This document shows, in pieces, positions 24,446 through 37,679 of a stretch of 64,000 nt of DNA. This DNA comes from Rhynchospora pubera (Eukaryota > Streptophyta > Magnoliopsida > Poales > Cyperaceae), in NCBI GenBank assembly GCA_028095005.1, contig CM051460.1:79067676-79131675 (forward strand), given 5' to 3'. Position 1 is the first letter of the stretch, and each line of letters begins with the position of its first letter. A program made the position numbers and the translations under genes. A model generated the notes under the pieces. It saw only the letters and a program-made list of their open reading frames with translations, was not told the origin of the DNA and ran no database searches.

Positions 24446-25255
24446 CTCATACTCAACCTCAGAATTAGTCTCTGGCCCGGTCTTCCTCTCCATCCACGTC
24501 TTACTTCTACAGGAGCTCTTCCCAGGCTATATTATAAACGCAACAAAAAAGCAACAATTTTATAACATAAGTGAGATACAAACATGAAAAAATATCTTCT
24601 TGTAAAAGCCATCTCCCTTGTTATCCACAAAACTTGTCACTTCTCAAATTCCTAGCATCAATTAAACTGATAATGACCAATGATACAAATTCACATAGAA
24701 CAAACAAACACAATATAACCTTTATTTTCTTAACTTTCAAGTAGGACAATTTATAAACCCTTAATATTTTACTTAAGTTTATTAGATCAAGTTTTGCAAG
24801 GAAAAAAGAGACAAGATATTACGTTCTTGTTATCGGCATCCATCTTTTTGTTGTACTCCTCCTTGTGCTCTCTGCCTTGTCTACATATGTTGCCTTGTCC
24901 TGAATGTTCATTGTCAAAACGAACATTAAATACAAAAATTCAAAAGTTATAAATACATAAATATTTCAAATTCCATTAAATTTCCAGGCAGGCAAGTAAG
25001 GGAGGAGATCAAGCACTCACAACTTTCTGACACAGACTTCCATCTATCTCCTCCTGCTTTGCTAACCTAAGTTCACCAAATGCAACAAATCGTTAAGTTC
25101 TATTCAGCAAAAATAAGTCATACAATTATTAGAATTTTAATGTCAGGATAACAAATAGATCTGAGCAGAAAAAATCATTTACAACAGCTACACTTTTGTT
25201 CTTAGGATTTGTCTCGTTGAATGGCTTCCTGTACTCATCCCATTTAACCAAAATA
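24446..25255 (-). pseudogene. HMGB-type (HMG-box) gene fragment with disabled exons
   Basis: Three successive minus-strand exon pieces read as an HMG box. The first, about 25255-25183, gives DEYRKPFNETNPKNKSVAV before a GT donor. The second, from 25066, gives VSKAGGDRWKSVSES. The third, 24899-24823, gives DKATYVDKAE, then shifts frame by one lost base and continues HKEEYNKKMDADNKN. A fourth piece at 24526-24446 (ending ETNSEVEYE) may be the acidic C-terminal exon. Plant HMGB proteins bend DNA and bind nucleosomes. The usual first part of the box (KPKRPxSAFFVF) and the start exon are missing, the first piece has an extra base (ATGGGATGAG), and the second donor is altered. This is a pseudogene or a captured fragment. 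Confidence 0.7.
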
Positions 25256-26100
25256 AGGAAAAGTCAGAAAAAGAGACACAAACCACATGTTACCACTAAA
25301 CGAACAGTAGATCAATCAAATACTGAAACTTACACCAAAATGAACAGTCAATGTATTTACAAAATCGTTCCTACAGAAAAGTTTAAACAAAAGAAATGAA
25401 TCAAACCTTTTGAAATGCAAATATACAACAAAGCATTAGAGTCCAACAACCCTTGTTTTTCCCTAAATGACTACAAATGTGCAACCGAAAACTAAATCCA
25501 ACGCCTTTTGATCAGAGAACCTTTCTGAGCTGGGGTTAATGAGCTGAATCAGTGCTTTTGGCAAGCGATTTTTTTGTTTGCACTGATAGAAAAACTTGTA
25601 CAAACAAAAAACCCCGGCCACCTCATCGGCACAATTAAATGCTTTCAATTAATAGCACAACTATCGAGAAATCAAAGAGCCAAGGAAGCTCCCTAGACCA
25701 GCGACACAAAAAAAGTTCCAGAAATAGGAAGTAAGAAAGAGGAAAAAGAGATAGAGATGCTCAAAATAAAACGGTACTCATCTGAAAGAAGAAGAGCCGA
25801 TCTATTCATCGGTTCATCCCATCTCGCTAGGCGATGCCGGAAGATGCGGAAATTCAGCGATGAAGGGCAGCGCAATTTTTGAGCTGCCTTGCCTCGGCAG
25901 GCGTGCACGCCAAGCTGGGAGAAATGAGTAGAAAGGAGCCTCTTCACGTGGAAATATCCAGAAGCTGAAGATCAGATGGATGGATGCACTGCAGATCGAA
26001 CGGGCAAGATCAAACGCAGAAGACAGACGGTCCAGATGAATTACTGTACTAACTACAGTAAAAAAGACATCCCACGCGCAAGTCACGCCGGACAAAATTT
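25256..26100. other. Upstream of the HMGB pseudogene; GC-richer leader-like stretch
   Basis: The part 25800-26095 is clearly richer in G and C than its surroundings and has open minus-strand frames but no known motif. It could be the old promoter and leader of the HMGB gene. Confidence 0.4.
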
Positions 26101-27516
26101 ATATAGTTTTAATTCTTAAAACTTAAAAGTTAAAAGCAGGGATATTCACTCTTTACCAACTTGATTTTTTTTTTTTTTTTGGCTTTTGTGCCAACTTAAA
26201 TTTTGTGACTAGTTACTATGTTGTTGTCATTGGTTTTCGTCATGTCGTCAAAAAATTGTTTTTATTTACTCAGTTCGCATTAATATTGAGGTAATAAAAG
26301 ACACTAGTCACAACAACTGGCCCATGACAAGATCTCTTTATTGTTACAAAGTCACCTAAAAAGGGTTGATGGTCAAATCAAGAGTGAAACATGGGCACCA
26401 GAGAAAGTAAATCTAACCATTGAAAATGACCCGCTAAACTAACACCCTTGACATATGATTTCATTCTTAGTCAAAAAGAAGAAAGTGACGCTTCCGTTTG
26501 AGGCAATTGCAAATTTTAGCATTTTTGTGAGTTGTATTTGTGTATTGGTTGCAAGATTTGATTTATTGACTATGCGAGAAAAAGGGGTTAAAAGATGTGT
26601 TTATTCTTGTGAGATCTAGCCATTTGATTGTAGAATGTAGAGTACGTATTGCAATTTTTCTTTATTTTGCAAAGTTATTTTCGTAACTATTTAAAGTTTT
26701 AAACAATTGTAACATTTAGGGTGTAATCAAAAATCAAAAGAGAAGAAATAGATGAGGGGAACAGAAGGTTACACTGAATTCATTAAAACTAATATAACCC
26801 TATATAAACAATAACTTTCTTTGTCAAGAAGGCAACCTTCATTGAATTATATCAATTTTACTGTCAATCCATCTTGGAAGGTCTTGCAATGCACATTGAA
26901 TGTATAAATACTTGATTGGTAAGAAAACGTAGCTTACGATTAAGGATATCAATTAATTCGTCGTCATCTTAATCTTTAACATTAAGGGCAAAAACTAATT
27001 TAAACTCATTTAGCAAATTTTATCTTAATTAAAATCAGATACTCATAATACATATGTGGTATTTTTGCACAAAAAAAAAGTAATATATTATCTGGAGCTG
27101 CAATTTAAGCACCTCATGCCAAAACCATGAATTGAGTCTGATCTGACGAGCTCCAGTGCATTGAAATTCATGCGGTACATTCATAAATATACCTATGCAG
27201 CTATGCTAAATGGACGGCTTCTAATGCATTGAGATTTGTGCAATGAAGACACCAAAAAGGCAAAAACCTTGGCAATTCAGATGGAATCTACGTTGAAAAT
27301 GTTTACGGTATGGATGAATGGGCAGGGCAGAAAAATTTTGCATGAAATCAAGCTCCTATCAAATATTGATATCAGTATTACATATTTACATTCAATTAAA
27401 AACCATTGGATCATAATTACAGTCCATGATCATACAATTTTCTTTATGCGGTTAAATATGAATTTTTTTAAAATATACATATGTAACGTTAAAAATATTA
27501 TATACAAATACTCAAA
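26101..27516. other. AT-rich intergenic; no gene recognised
   Basis: Nothing beyond short open frames (for example 27236-27568, which runs into the repeat element at 27517) and A/T runs. Confidence 0.45.
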
Positions 27517-27834
27517 TAGGCTTGTCAATGTTCCATCTTTTCGGACTTTTCCGTTCCGTTCCGTCTGAACGGAATGTTAAACGAAATAGAAAATCTGTTT
27601 CGTTTTTGAAAACGGAACGGAAACGAAAATAAAGAAAATGAACGGAACGTTAAACGGAATACGGAAATGGACGAAAATGTGGTGAAATCAATAGATATTA
27701 AAGGACGAAATGTTAAACGGAACAGAAATCTGTTTCATTTGACGAAACGGAACAGAAAGGAAACAGAAATTTTGTTCCGTTACCAAAACGGAATGGTCAA
27801 TTTCCGCTTACGGTATTGACGTTTGACAAGCCTA
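27517..27834. mobile_element. hAT-like MITE with AACGGAAC-type internal repeats
   Basis: The ends TAGGCTTGTCAA and TTGACAAGCCTA are perfect 12-bp inverted repeats. The interior is built from many short variants of AACGGAACG, AAACGGAA and their inverse. Flanks TACTCAAA and TATACAAA agree at 6 of 8 positions, compatible with a decayed 8-bp hAT duplication. Confidence 0.65.
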
Positions 27835-29631
27835 TATACAAAGGTATTATTCAATGATGAAATTTGACTTTTCTCTGTCTCTTTCTTATGAAAAGTAGAG
27901 GTAATCATCTTCAAATTAAATCGATGGTTTCTAGAAGTTAGTTGAACAAAGGACTGGAGAAGACATGAACCCCATAAAATCCGTGAGAATACCTTATTGT
28001 AAGAAAATCGAGAGTATAAACAATACTGTAGCGGAAATCGATTTTTCAAAATCTCTTACGATTTTTTTCACCACACAATTCACAATCACGGTGCCAAATC
28101 GACTGTCAAATGTCAACATGCTGATTTCATAAAAGAATTTGGCGGTACTTTACTCTCGGTTGAAGCGATGAAGTCTCTCATATAAATTTATCTAGTGTTT
28201 CTGTTTCACATAAGATAGAAGTAACTCTAGGACATTTTTATTTTTTTGGTTTAGATGATGTATAAAAAAAGAGAGGAGACTACTAATACCACTGGATGCG
28301 ATGCGACCAAAGGGTGCGATCTCAAGCGGTCCGTTCGACCCTTGAGTCAATGGTCCGCTAGTAAGAATGACTTCATTTATTCCAACACTTACTAACCTTT
28401 GCATTGATATTGCTCATGTTGATTAAATCTGATTAACGCATGCATGACGAAATTGTAGGACGAAATAATATTGAATTGGTTTAAATAAAATAAAATTCCT
28501 GAGTGGCCTCCGATGAAGATTTTGACCATATTGTTCTACATACCAAATAATGTATTGAAACATTGACAAATTATATAGGGCTGGTTTCATCTCATGGAAT
28601 TAATTATTTTAATAAATGTTCTTGGGACAAAACAACATCAGACAGTCAAATTCTGTTGCTATAAAGGCGGTATATCAATATATCATCGTCAAGTCCAATA
28701 CCATGACTCCTGACTTTGTTTTATAAATATTTTATAAATGCGACCCATTGATCAGTGCCTCTCAAACCTACCCAAAAGATACACCTCAAGAGTCAAGAGG
28801 AGGTAGATTTACAAAAATTTTTAAAAATAAAAGAAGGTCGCTAGTTAGCACTTAGCAAAATATATTTGAGAGTTAGTGACGTGTAAAAATAAATGCAGGC
28901 TTTTATATGTGCATTTATTTTTTTTTTTTGCGAATTGGGGCTGTTCATCAATCAAACCTATTCCACGTGTAATTTTGATAACTACATGTCAATTTCAGCT
29001 AACAAAGTAAAGAAATAAATCTTTATTTCCATCAATCAAATCTTATTGTAAATTTCGATGACATAATTAATAGACATGCCGGGACTGCAGAAGATTCTCT
29101 TGAATTTAGACAACACAGATAGAGTACAACTTATTTGTTTAATTTCAATTTGAATGAAGTTAATGATTCCAAACTAATCTGTCACAGTTTTAATACAGAA
29201 GATCGTATGGTGGGTCATTGCAGTATTAGGTGACCCGCTACAGACGATACCTTGTAAACAGTTATAGGGGTTTTAAAATCATCCCAACGACCCAACCACT
29301 AATTATGCAGATATAATTAGGAGGATCAAATCCTAAGTCGGCCAAGATTATAATTTAGCCAACTATTAATTAATATATATTTAGAAACTGACACCTCTGT
29401 CTTCTTCAACTTAATAAAACTAAAAAAAAAATTTATCTACGTAGCTAGAAGATAGATCGTGTCAACTGGAGAAAAATATTTTGTTTAGATTTAGAAGCAA
29501 CTAAATTTACAAAGCAATGAACATAGCCTCAGGTATTTTACGTTATCCTTGAATTAGGCAATCATTCAAATTTTATCAAAAAGTTCTGCTCACCCTTGAA
29601 TTTATTGATATTTCCACAGGCACGAAATTAT
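27835..29631. other. Intergenic; no gene supported
   Basis: The minus-strand frame 28192-28404 includes a less AT-rich stretch (reading SGPLTQGSNGPLEIAPFGR) that looks somewhat coding-like, but I recognise no family and see no supported exon ends. Otherwise A/T-rich. Confidence 0.4.
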
Positions 29632-30765
29632 GGCATGTTTGGTAAGGTGGAATAGGCTTTTTAAGCTTCTTTAAGCTTCTTTAAGGAGGAATAGCTCAAC
29701 AAACAAGAGTGAAATAAGCTTCTTTAAGGAGGAAGAACTTATACCACGAAAATAGATGGAATAGTTTCTTCCACGGTGGGTCCCGTCGCAGATTAGTCTC
29801 GATTTTTGAATAATCATAATTAATTTTGATTATTAATGATAATTAATATATTATTATAATATTAGAATATTTCTAGTTGCTATAATATACAAATAAAATA
29901 TGTTAATTGAATATAATAAATTATTATTAATTTATTATTGTAATTATAATTATCATTAATATTATAATTACTACAACAAATAATTAATAATATCTTAATT
30001 CATACGATAATGATATTATTATTATTATTATTATTATTATTACAATATTAATTATTATCATTAGTGAGAAACTCAACATAAAAATAACATTTATAATAAT
30101 TATTATGATTATTATATTAATTATTATTATTATTATTGATATATTGTGAATTAAAACAATTCATATAATAATTATAATATTCATATTTATAAATTAATAA
30201 TTATTATTATTAATTGATATGAGGATTGCTAAAATGCTATGCATAGCACGGATGTCCTTCGTGCTACGGATTCGTTCTTGCATTTCATGCTTCAAACAAT
30301 CGATCTAAATCGTTCATTATCTTCTACATATTGAAATCTTATTAGAAATCAAATTTTACACTTTTTTGAATTTTTTTACTATTTTTCTTAGATTTATTAA
30401 AATCACTGTTATTGAAGGGTTAAGAATTTATTAGATTAAGTACTTGAGAAAAATAACAAAAAAATTCAAAAAAAAGTAAAATTTGGTTTCTAATGAGATT
30501 TCAATATGAAGAAGATAATGAACGGTTTGGATCGGTTATTTGAAGTATGAAATTCAAGAACGAATCCGTAGCACGAAGGGCATCCGTGCTATGCATAGCA
30601 TTTTAGCAATCCTCAATTGATATTGTAATAATTACTACATATCTAATTTAATATTTTTATATTCTTATTTATTTACTTTACATAACCAAACAACCATGAC
30701 ATAACTTGTCATAAGATTTTCTCCTTTACTTCTTCCTCTTAAGTTATTCTTTTACCAAACGCCAG
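29632..30765. mobile_element. AT-rich DNA transposon derivative interrupted by a MITE
   Basis: The left end TGGCATGTTTGGTAA and the right end, inverted (TGGCGTTTGGTAAAAGA), form imperfect inverted repeats with the same GTTTGG core as the Tourist-like MITEs. The interior is almost pure ATT/TAA repeats, including an ATT microsatellite at about 30014-30041. A second element (30221-30614) is inserted inside. No target duplication could be fixed. Confidence 0.5.
30221..30614. mobile_element. Foldback Mutator-like MITE with about 170-bp inverted repeats
   Basis: The element starts GAGGATTGCTAAAATGCTAT and ends with its exact inverse. The two arms pair almost perfectly for about 170 bp, leaving a short A/T-rich loop. 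A perfect 9-bp duplication AATTGATAT lies at 30212-30220 and 30615-30623, as expected of the Mutator superfamily. The high arm identity suggests a fairly recent insertion. Confidence 0.9.
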
Positions 30766-31796
30766 ACTTGATGCTTGAACCAATTGACAGATGGTTTAAA
30801 ATACAATCTATACAAACGATAATTATATGTAAAATAACAATATCCCTTTTCACATGGGTATACCTGCAAACAACTTTATTCTCTTGGCAGATGGACATCA
30901 TAGACTGGAGCTAGTATAATTTTAAACTCACTGAGAAAGTTCGTGAGTTTAATTGAAAATTATCAAATCAGTTTGGAATGATAAATTTAAATGTTGATCT
31001 TTAATTAAGTAAATAAGGGACGCGCTTAAGTTATTTATTTTAGAGCTACTTTTTATATCTATTTTTTTTTTCTTATAAAGCCCAATGACCTAAAATTATG
31101 TAAACAAAAGTACAAAAGTAATTCATTTTTTAAGCTTCTTAATCTTATAAAAATGAATCTAAGAAATATAATTTTTAAATCGTAGTGCTTGACTTATCAA
31201 CTAGATCAAGATCAATGATTGACTAATTGCTTGAAACTAATTTGAAGAATTTTTCTAGTTAATCTCACAAATTCTTTGGCTAGCTCATATTCGTAATATA
31301 GCTTTACTCTTTTGTTTTATTTGTCAATACATATAGTTATGTCCAAACTCATCTAAACAGAAATTTCGTTATTTGCGTAAATAATTTCTCATATGAATTC
31401 TAGTTTATTGTAGCTGTATATGAATTCCGCGGACTTTTCTATCTTCGACGATCGAGTATGTATTATTACTTTGGGAATTAAAAAAAAAATGATTGACGGC
31501 TCGTATTTCTCATTAATTTGTAACTCGGTATCAAACTAATATTGAAAAAAGTTGTGATCACGATGGAGCAATGAAAATATAGACATTGGATTGTTCCTTA
31601 TAAATATATATAATTAATTCTCTTTAATGGCGCCAATAAAATGATAAAATATAGTTTTTTGGGCAACAAAGCTAAAAAAATGCATGATGACATGTTAGAA
31701 TGTCTACACAGGAAAATTTTTGCAACGACCCTTGTTTTTGGTTCACGGAGGATCCAAACATATCCATGTAACTGGCATTTGACCGACTTATTTGTT
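30766..31796. other. AT-rich intergenic; no gene recognised
   Basis: I see nothing coding and no clear repeat. Confidence 0.45.
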
Positions 31797-31797
31797 A

Positions 31798-31957
31798 CGG
31801 GGTCGTTTGGATTGTTTAGGAATAAGAGGAATAGTCTCTTTCTAAATAGAAATTTATTCCTAACCATCCAAACTCTTCACAAAATTACACACTTTCCAAT
31901 ATTTTCCGTCTAGAAATAGGCTATTCCTCTTATTCCTAAGCGATCCAAACGACCCCG
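31798..31957. mobile_element. Tourist-like MITE with long inverted repeats
   Basis: The left arm GGGGTCGTTTGGATTG, continuing TTTAGGAATAAGAGGAATAG, is matched in inverse on the right with two or three changes. Arm length is about 38 bp and total length about 160 bp. Confidence 0.75.
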
Positions 31958-32042
31958 TACAATACCTACACAAGAACTTCTGTAACTCTTAATGATTTTG
32001 AAAAAAAAAATATGAATAAAAAAATTACAAGTTACTGAAGAG

Positions 32043-33248
32043 TGTGTTTGGAAGTGTGGTGAATAAGAATAGAATAGCTTGTTCAAGAACAAGGATGATG
32101 AATAAGGAATGGTGAAGAATTGCTTATTCACTAAATTCTTTGGGGTTGTTTGAATGTGTAGTTAAGAATAAGAACAAGAAAAGAAAAATAAGATAATAAT
32201 TTATTGTATTTCATCTTTTAACTAACTTTTACCTTATACAGTTATACTGCATTTTATCTTCTTTTTGGCGTCATCTAATACAACATCAATCTTGTTTTCT
32301 AACATGTACTAGTAAGAAATCAACCTATACGTAAGAAATTAATACTACTGGTAAACAAAACTCAAATTTCGGTACAATAATTTCAGTCAGTGTCAATACT
32401 GGTATACCAGTATCAGCGATGTTTTCTATCTTCTGATGCTCACTGATTCTAGAAACTACTTGTATCTAATTTCTTTTAGAATGTAATTAGTTCATGTCAA
32501 TTAGTGTATGTGATATAAAAAAAAATTGAAGAAATACATATTGTGATCTGAAGAAAGCAACGAAGAAATGGGAAAAAAATAAAAAATTGAATGCGGCACA
32601 AAAAATTTTGACCTGAAAATTGAACTGTTGTAGATGTTGAATACCTCTAACCTCTTCCATCAACAATTGAAATGAAACATACTTTAAAATGGAGCCTCCC
32701 TCCCCGACCTCTAGACCCTCTCTCCTCATCTGAAAAAGCAAAATCCAAGGTCCTTTCTGTCTCTTCCGCTTATAACACTACGGCCTCCTCTCTGCCCCTA
32801 GAAGCGAGCCCCTCGCTAAAAGTCTCCTCCTCTCTGCCTCTTCGAACTCGTCGCCGTGTAAACTGAGCTTCGATGAATCAGTCTTCAAATCGCCGATTCA
32901 GTCGCTCAGCTCAGCCTCGTCTTCAACCAAGCTCTTCTCCTTTCGCTCGACGTTGGAGGAGGCGCGGCGGCCAGAGAAGAAACGAGAGGAGAGAAGGTTA
33001 GTGAGGACTGAGGAGGTACGGCGTTGAAAATAATCTCTCTCCAATTCTCGATTTTTTTTATCTTACTGAAGGAATATTTTAATATATTTTAAGGGTCACG
33101 GGGCTTAACTCCAATCTAGTTCCGACTTTTCGTTGGAACTAGAATAAGGCTCTGAATAAGCTATTCAGCTTGTTCTGAAAGGTATTTGGTAACCTTTTGA
33201 ATAAGCTATTCTGAACAAGAGCTTATTCTAGTGGTTCCAAACATGCCC
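32043..33248. mobile_element. Possible 1.2-kb DNA element carrying a GC-rich insert
   Basis: The left end TGTGTTTGGAAGTGTGG with AATAGCTTGTTC is matched imperfectly in inverse by the right end (CATGTTTGGAACCAC with GAATAGCTTATTC). Between them, 32700-33020 is strikingly GC-rich against AT-rich surroundings and looks like exon or leader sequence: CCTCCTCTCTGCC, GGAGGAGGCGCGGCGG. A 64-residue open frame at 32672-32866 is Ser/Leu-rich with no known domain. A captured gene fragment in a Harbinger-like element is the simplest reading. Confidence 0.4.
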
Positions 33249-36200
33249 GAAAAAAAAAATAGTAAGAAATTACATATTTTCAAATTTTAATAGAGATTAA
33301 AGAAAAAGTGGAAACATAGTAAAGAACAGTTGCAGCAATATCATTATTGTACAGTACTTATGAACCTAAAGCATTTCCCTTTTACAAAACAGTCCTGTTC
33401 TACACAAGATATTAAATTCCAAAAATGTGAAAAGCAAATGGAAAAACGAGGATTAGACAAAAACAACGTGCAACACAGCCGAATATTTCGGTGTACGCGA
33501 AGAAGAAAACACAAGTAATCATCGTACTGAGCAACCTCTATTTGTTTAATCTAGATCATTTAGCAGCTTTTGATTAAACTAATTTGATTGAGGGAATCGC
33601 TTTGGTTTAATTAATCTTATGACGTAATTAGCTTTTGCTAGACAATTTTCTCTTGCTTCCGAATCCTCCAACAACACAATCCAATCTCTAATCTGCCAAT
33701 CGCCTTTAGTAACTTTTGTTTTATGACATTATCACTTTTACTTATATACCGAACATATAGGACATGAAACACGATCCAAACATCAACCATTAAAATTTTT
33801 AACGGCTGATCCAAACCGCTCAATATGATCTATATATTAAAATATCATCGAAAATCAAATTTTATATTTTTTCAAATTTTCTAATTATTTTTTTTAATTT
33901 TCAAAATTGGAGGGTTCATAACTTTTTAGATTGAGCATATTCAAAAACTAAAAAAAAAGTAAAAAATTTTGAAAAAAAATATAAAATTTAGTATTTGATA
34001 TATTAGTTTGGTAATTTTAAAAGTTTGTGGTTGTGAAACTATTTATTTGTACTTTATTTAAGGCCAGATATTTGAACTTTTTTTTTTGAAGAAAAAATAT
34101 TTGTACTTGATACATTGGCAGCGGCTACCAGACTGTTTGGTACAGGTCTGCCTTTTCTTTAAGTTTCTTTAATGAAATTGTGGGTGTCTCCCCCACTTCA
34201 TAAAAGAAGTATTTAAAAAAAGTCTCGTACATGTAATAATGTATATAAAAAAAAATTAACATTTCCTTTTCACGATACAGAAGTAATTATAATATTTGAA
34301 TTTTAATTAATAAGCACCAAGAGTTGCAAAATCCACCGATCTTGGCGAATTTTGGCATTATTTCTTATTACTTCCATTTTCTTTCTCAAAATTACAAAAA
34401 GATTCGTGTGATGGTTTAATATTTTCGATATGGAATCATATAAATCACATAAGATCACATACGTTTTTTTTTTTCCTTATCATTTAAGTTTATTTTAATT
34501 GTAAGAAATGAAGCATAAATGCATAATTGATATGTAAATAAAAGTAGAAATATAAAATATCTAATCTCGTCTATAATTACCCAATTCCCTACAAGAATTC
34601 TATATTTCGTCGTTATCCAACAACTAATTATCATACGTTGATTAAATCCAAAGCAGAAAAATTTATAAACCACCGACGAATCTTGAAACATCTATTTTTT
34701 AATAATTTTTATCTCTGTTACAATTAAATCACTGGACATGTCCATTGCCTGATAAATCAAGGGATGCCAAAGTAAAAGTAAAACGCTGTCCATCGGCACG
34801 TGCATAAAAAAGGTCATGTGACATCTGAAGAGGAAACTGAGACCTTATATGGGCCGTTTGATCTCTATATTCTGATCCGTCGGATTATCTCTCAATTTGC
34901 GTGATCATCAACACGTGGCGTTGTCTCAACGAAGCAGCGCACCATCAGAAAACGACAAGGAAACGTTCGCGACCGTACTTTCTGCTGCCATCTCTTTTTC
35001 ACGGAGGTAAAAAGTAAAAAAAAAAAGAGAAAAGAAAATTTTACATCTTGATGCGACCGCGAAAGTTGAAACCATCAAGTAAGATCCAACGGGGTGCTTG
35101 AATCATTACTCTGACGCGAGCGCGTCAGGATATAATAATTAAAAAAATGTTACTTTTTCTTTTCTTAAGTGGTAATAAATTAGTGGGGTTATTACAAGCA
35201 GTCAAAAGTTCAAAAGTGATGGCCGTGTGGGGTACAATTTCATCCTGGGTCCTTAAGCAACGGTCGTCTATTCGCAGCGTCCCGACAATTTTTCGGATAT
35301 AACCTTAACTAATTATGATTATCGTACATAACCTCTGCGTTAGTAACTCGTAGTAATTACTAATTAGTAATGACATCAATAAATTATCGTAAAAACAATA
35401 GTAACCCAATAAATCAAATTAAAAAATTTGAACTTTCCTTCTTGTTTTCAAATGTCGGAAAATCGTTTTGTAACTTTTTTTATTAACAACAAACAAGTTT
35501 TTTTTTATTAATTAAACTTGGTATGCTATACATTAAAATACTGACAATTACATATATCTTTATTTTTTGTATTAATATAATTCTCGACGTGTTGATTAAT
35601 ATGAAAGGAATATCCCGTAAAAAGTAATGTATGCTTAAATTACGATAGCAATAATATGTAAAAATATCCATTTTAGAACTTAAAAATTACGTGTGACTTA
35701 TCTTGGATTGAACTACAATTATGTGAAGTTCATAAATGTGCAGTGTTTTGTGGTCTCATTTTGTTAGGCTATGTATACAAGTATAAGTATGATATTTGTG
35801 AGTAGAAGGATGGATTGCATTTCCCTTTTACATAACTCTTAAGTTAGAAGTGGATTGCAAATTGCGTTTTATTAGCAATAAGTAATATATAAATCTGTTG
35901 TAATAGTTATGGTTCTCTAAATAAATAAATATGATGATAATAATGTTATTGTTGCTGATTTTTATTTCCCATCTTTTTTACTTTGGTTGTGCTTAATAAT
36001 ATTCCATGCCAATGAGGAGGCCAATGACATTTTTTTATAGCTATCAAATTACTGAAATTAGTATTTTTATTTGTACGTAGATGCTAAACTGATCAATTCG
36101 AATTTTATTAGTACATAGAAATATATAAAGAGAAAGATAAGTTCTCGCTTCGAAAAATGATATCATTGATCTTTTTTAGGATGATCAAATGGAGTGACGC

Positions 36201-37640
36201 AAATTTATTGAATATAATAAAATATAATATAATATAAAAAGCTGGAATTATTAGTTAATTAACGGGCGATCAAGATTTATATATTTGTCCTGAAGTCTGA
36301 TTTTAAAGTCATCTTATTTGACACGGACCAAACCATGACTTGACTCAATATTTCATTTAATATGATAAAAATTTTAATTGGGCCACTTAATTAGTCTGGT
36401 CATCAATTTTCTAGGAAGTTTCCTCATATCCTTTTCTTTGATAACAAGTCCTGAAATTTTTCTGAATTTAAGCTCAAGCGAAACTCCAACTTGTTATTTT
36501 ATTTTCGCTTCTAATTTGGTTATCTCACTATCCCACTACAATTTGTTTGATTAATAATTCTTAATGTACACTTGAAACAATGCATGCTTAAAGTGAGAGT
36601 AAAAAACTAAAAATTAATCTAATTTCTTTTGTATTTTTTTTACTACATGACAATGAGTCCGCTACACAAAGCTTTTTTGCAAACAAGTTGCCCCAAGGGA
36701 AAAAAATATAATAAAAAATAGAAACCAACAAATGATGTGGTTGTTGGATCAAATAATATAGGGATCGGAAATCAAATACCAAATGGGAATCGGTTAGGTC
36801 TGTAACTAAGATTTATTGGCCTTTAGTTGACACTTTAAGAAATGAGAATCCTATGAATCTATGATGCTATTGAGTCTAGTCTAAAGTCTAAACTCACGCC
36901 TGTATAGGTGGTACAATTGTGTATTCAGAAACGCACCAGAATTGTTCCGAACACTGTTTTCTATTTTTAGCTTAGAAGCCCTTTTCATATGTGTCCTCAT
37001 AAAGTTTTAAATTATGTATTTGTTTTGCAACATTCAAATGCACTCCTGTTTAATCATAGATATTACTAATGTTGAGAAAGAAATTTACAAAGAACAATAC
37101 GTACTTTATTTTTTATTTTGATCTATCATTCCCGTATTTTTGCATCCCATTTCTTGGCATCATGTTCAATGAAAAATTAGTTAAAGATAATACCTTGCTG
37201 TTTTTTTTACCAATGTTATAACGCGTAGTTGCCAGATTATTTACTAAAATAAGATAAAAGAAATAGAGTATTTAGTCAACCTCAACAAACTTAAAAACAA
37301 ATTGCATTTTGATTTTAATACCCAAATTATTCTGATAATTTTGACTCACTTCATATGAAACTGTAAAGAAAAAATTGAATTATTCTAAAATTTATTTCAG
37401 AATATTGACTTTTATAATTTAATGAAACAAAAATGTAACTCCTAAACTGAATAATACAGATGAATATGATGATTCGATCGTGTCATTAAATAACAAGAAA
37501 ATAACCATTGTACTTTAACAATGACCTGTGCATATGTTCAACAAAAGGACAAAAATTGTCCTAAATTTAATTGAGTGAAAGCACTAGGGGCTAAAATAAA
37601 AAATACCCGCTAAAAATGAAGAAAACTAAAGAACTTTAGT
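33249..37640. other. Long AT-rich intergenic region
   Basis: No gene is supported. A half-copy of the Mutator-like MITE interior lies at about 33783-34010 (CTGATCCAAACCGCTCAATA). 34740-35300 is less AT-rich and holds two ACGTG boxes (GCACGTGC at 34796, CACGTGGC at 34912) and a perfect inverted repeat at 35111-35128, so it looks like promoter DNA without a visible gene. Confidence 0.45.
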
Positions 37641-37672
37641 AATGATTACTTTACTCTTTTGCCCCCTCTTTT

Positions 37673-37679
37673 TATAAAA
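37673..37679 (+). promoter_or_regulatory. Putative TATA box of the FLZ gene
   Basis: TATAAAA lies before a CT/GA-rich leader (about 37700-37920), placing the transcript start near 37705. Confidence 0.45.

Noticed and set aside
28192..28404. 70-codon minus-strand frame with coding-like composition
   Set aside because: No recognised family and no supported splice sites; left as a note in the gap entry.
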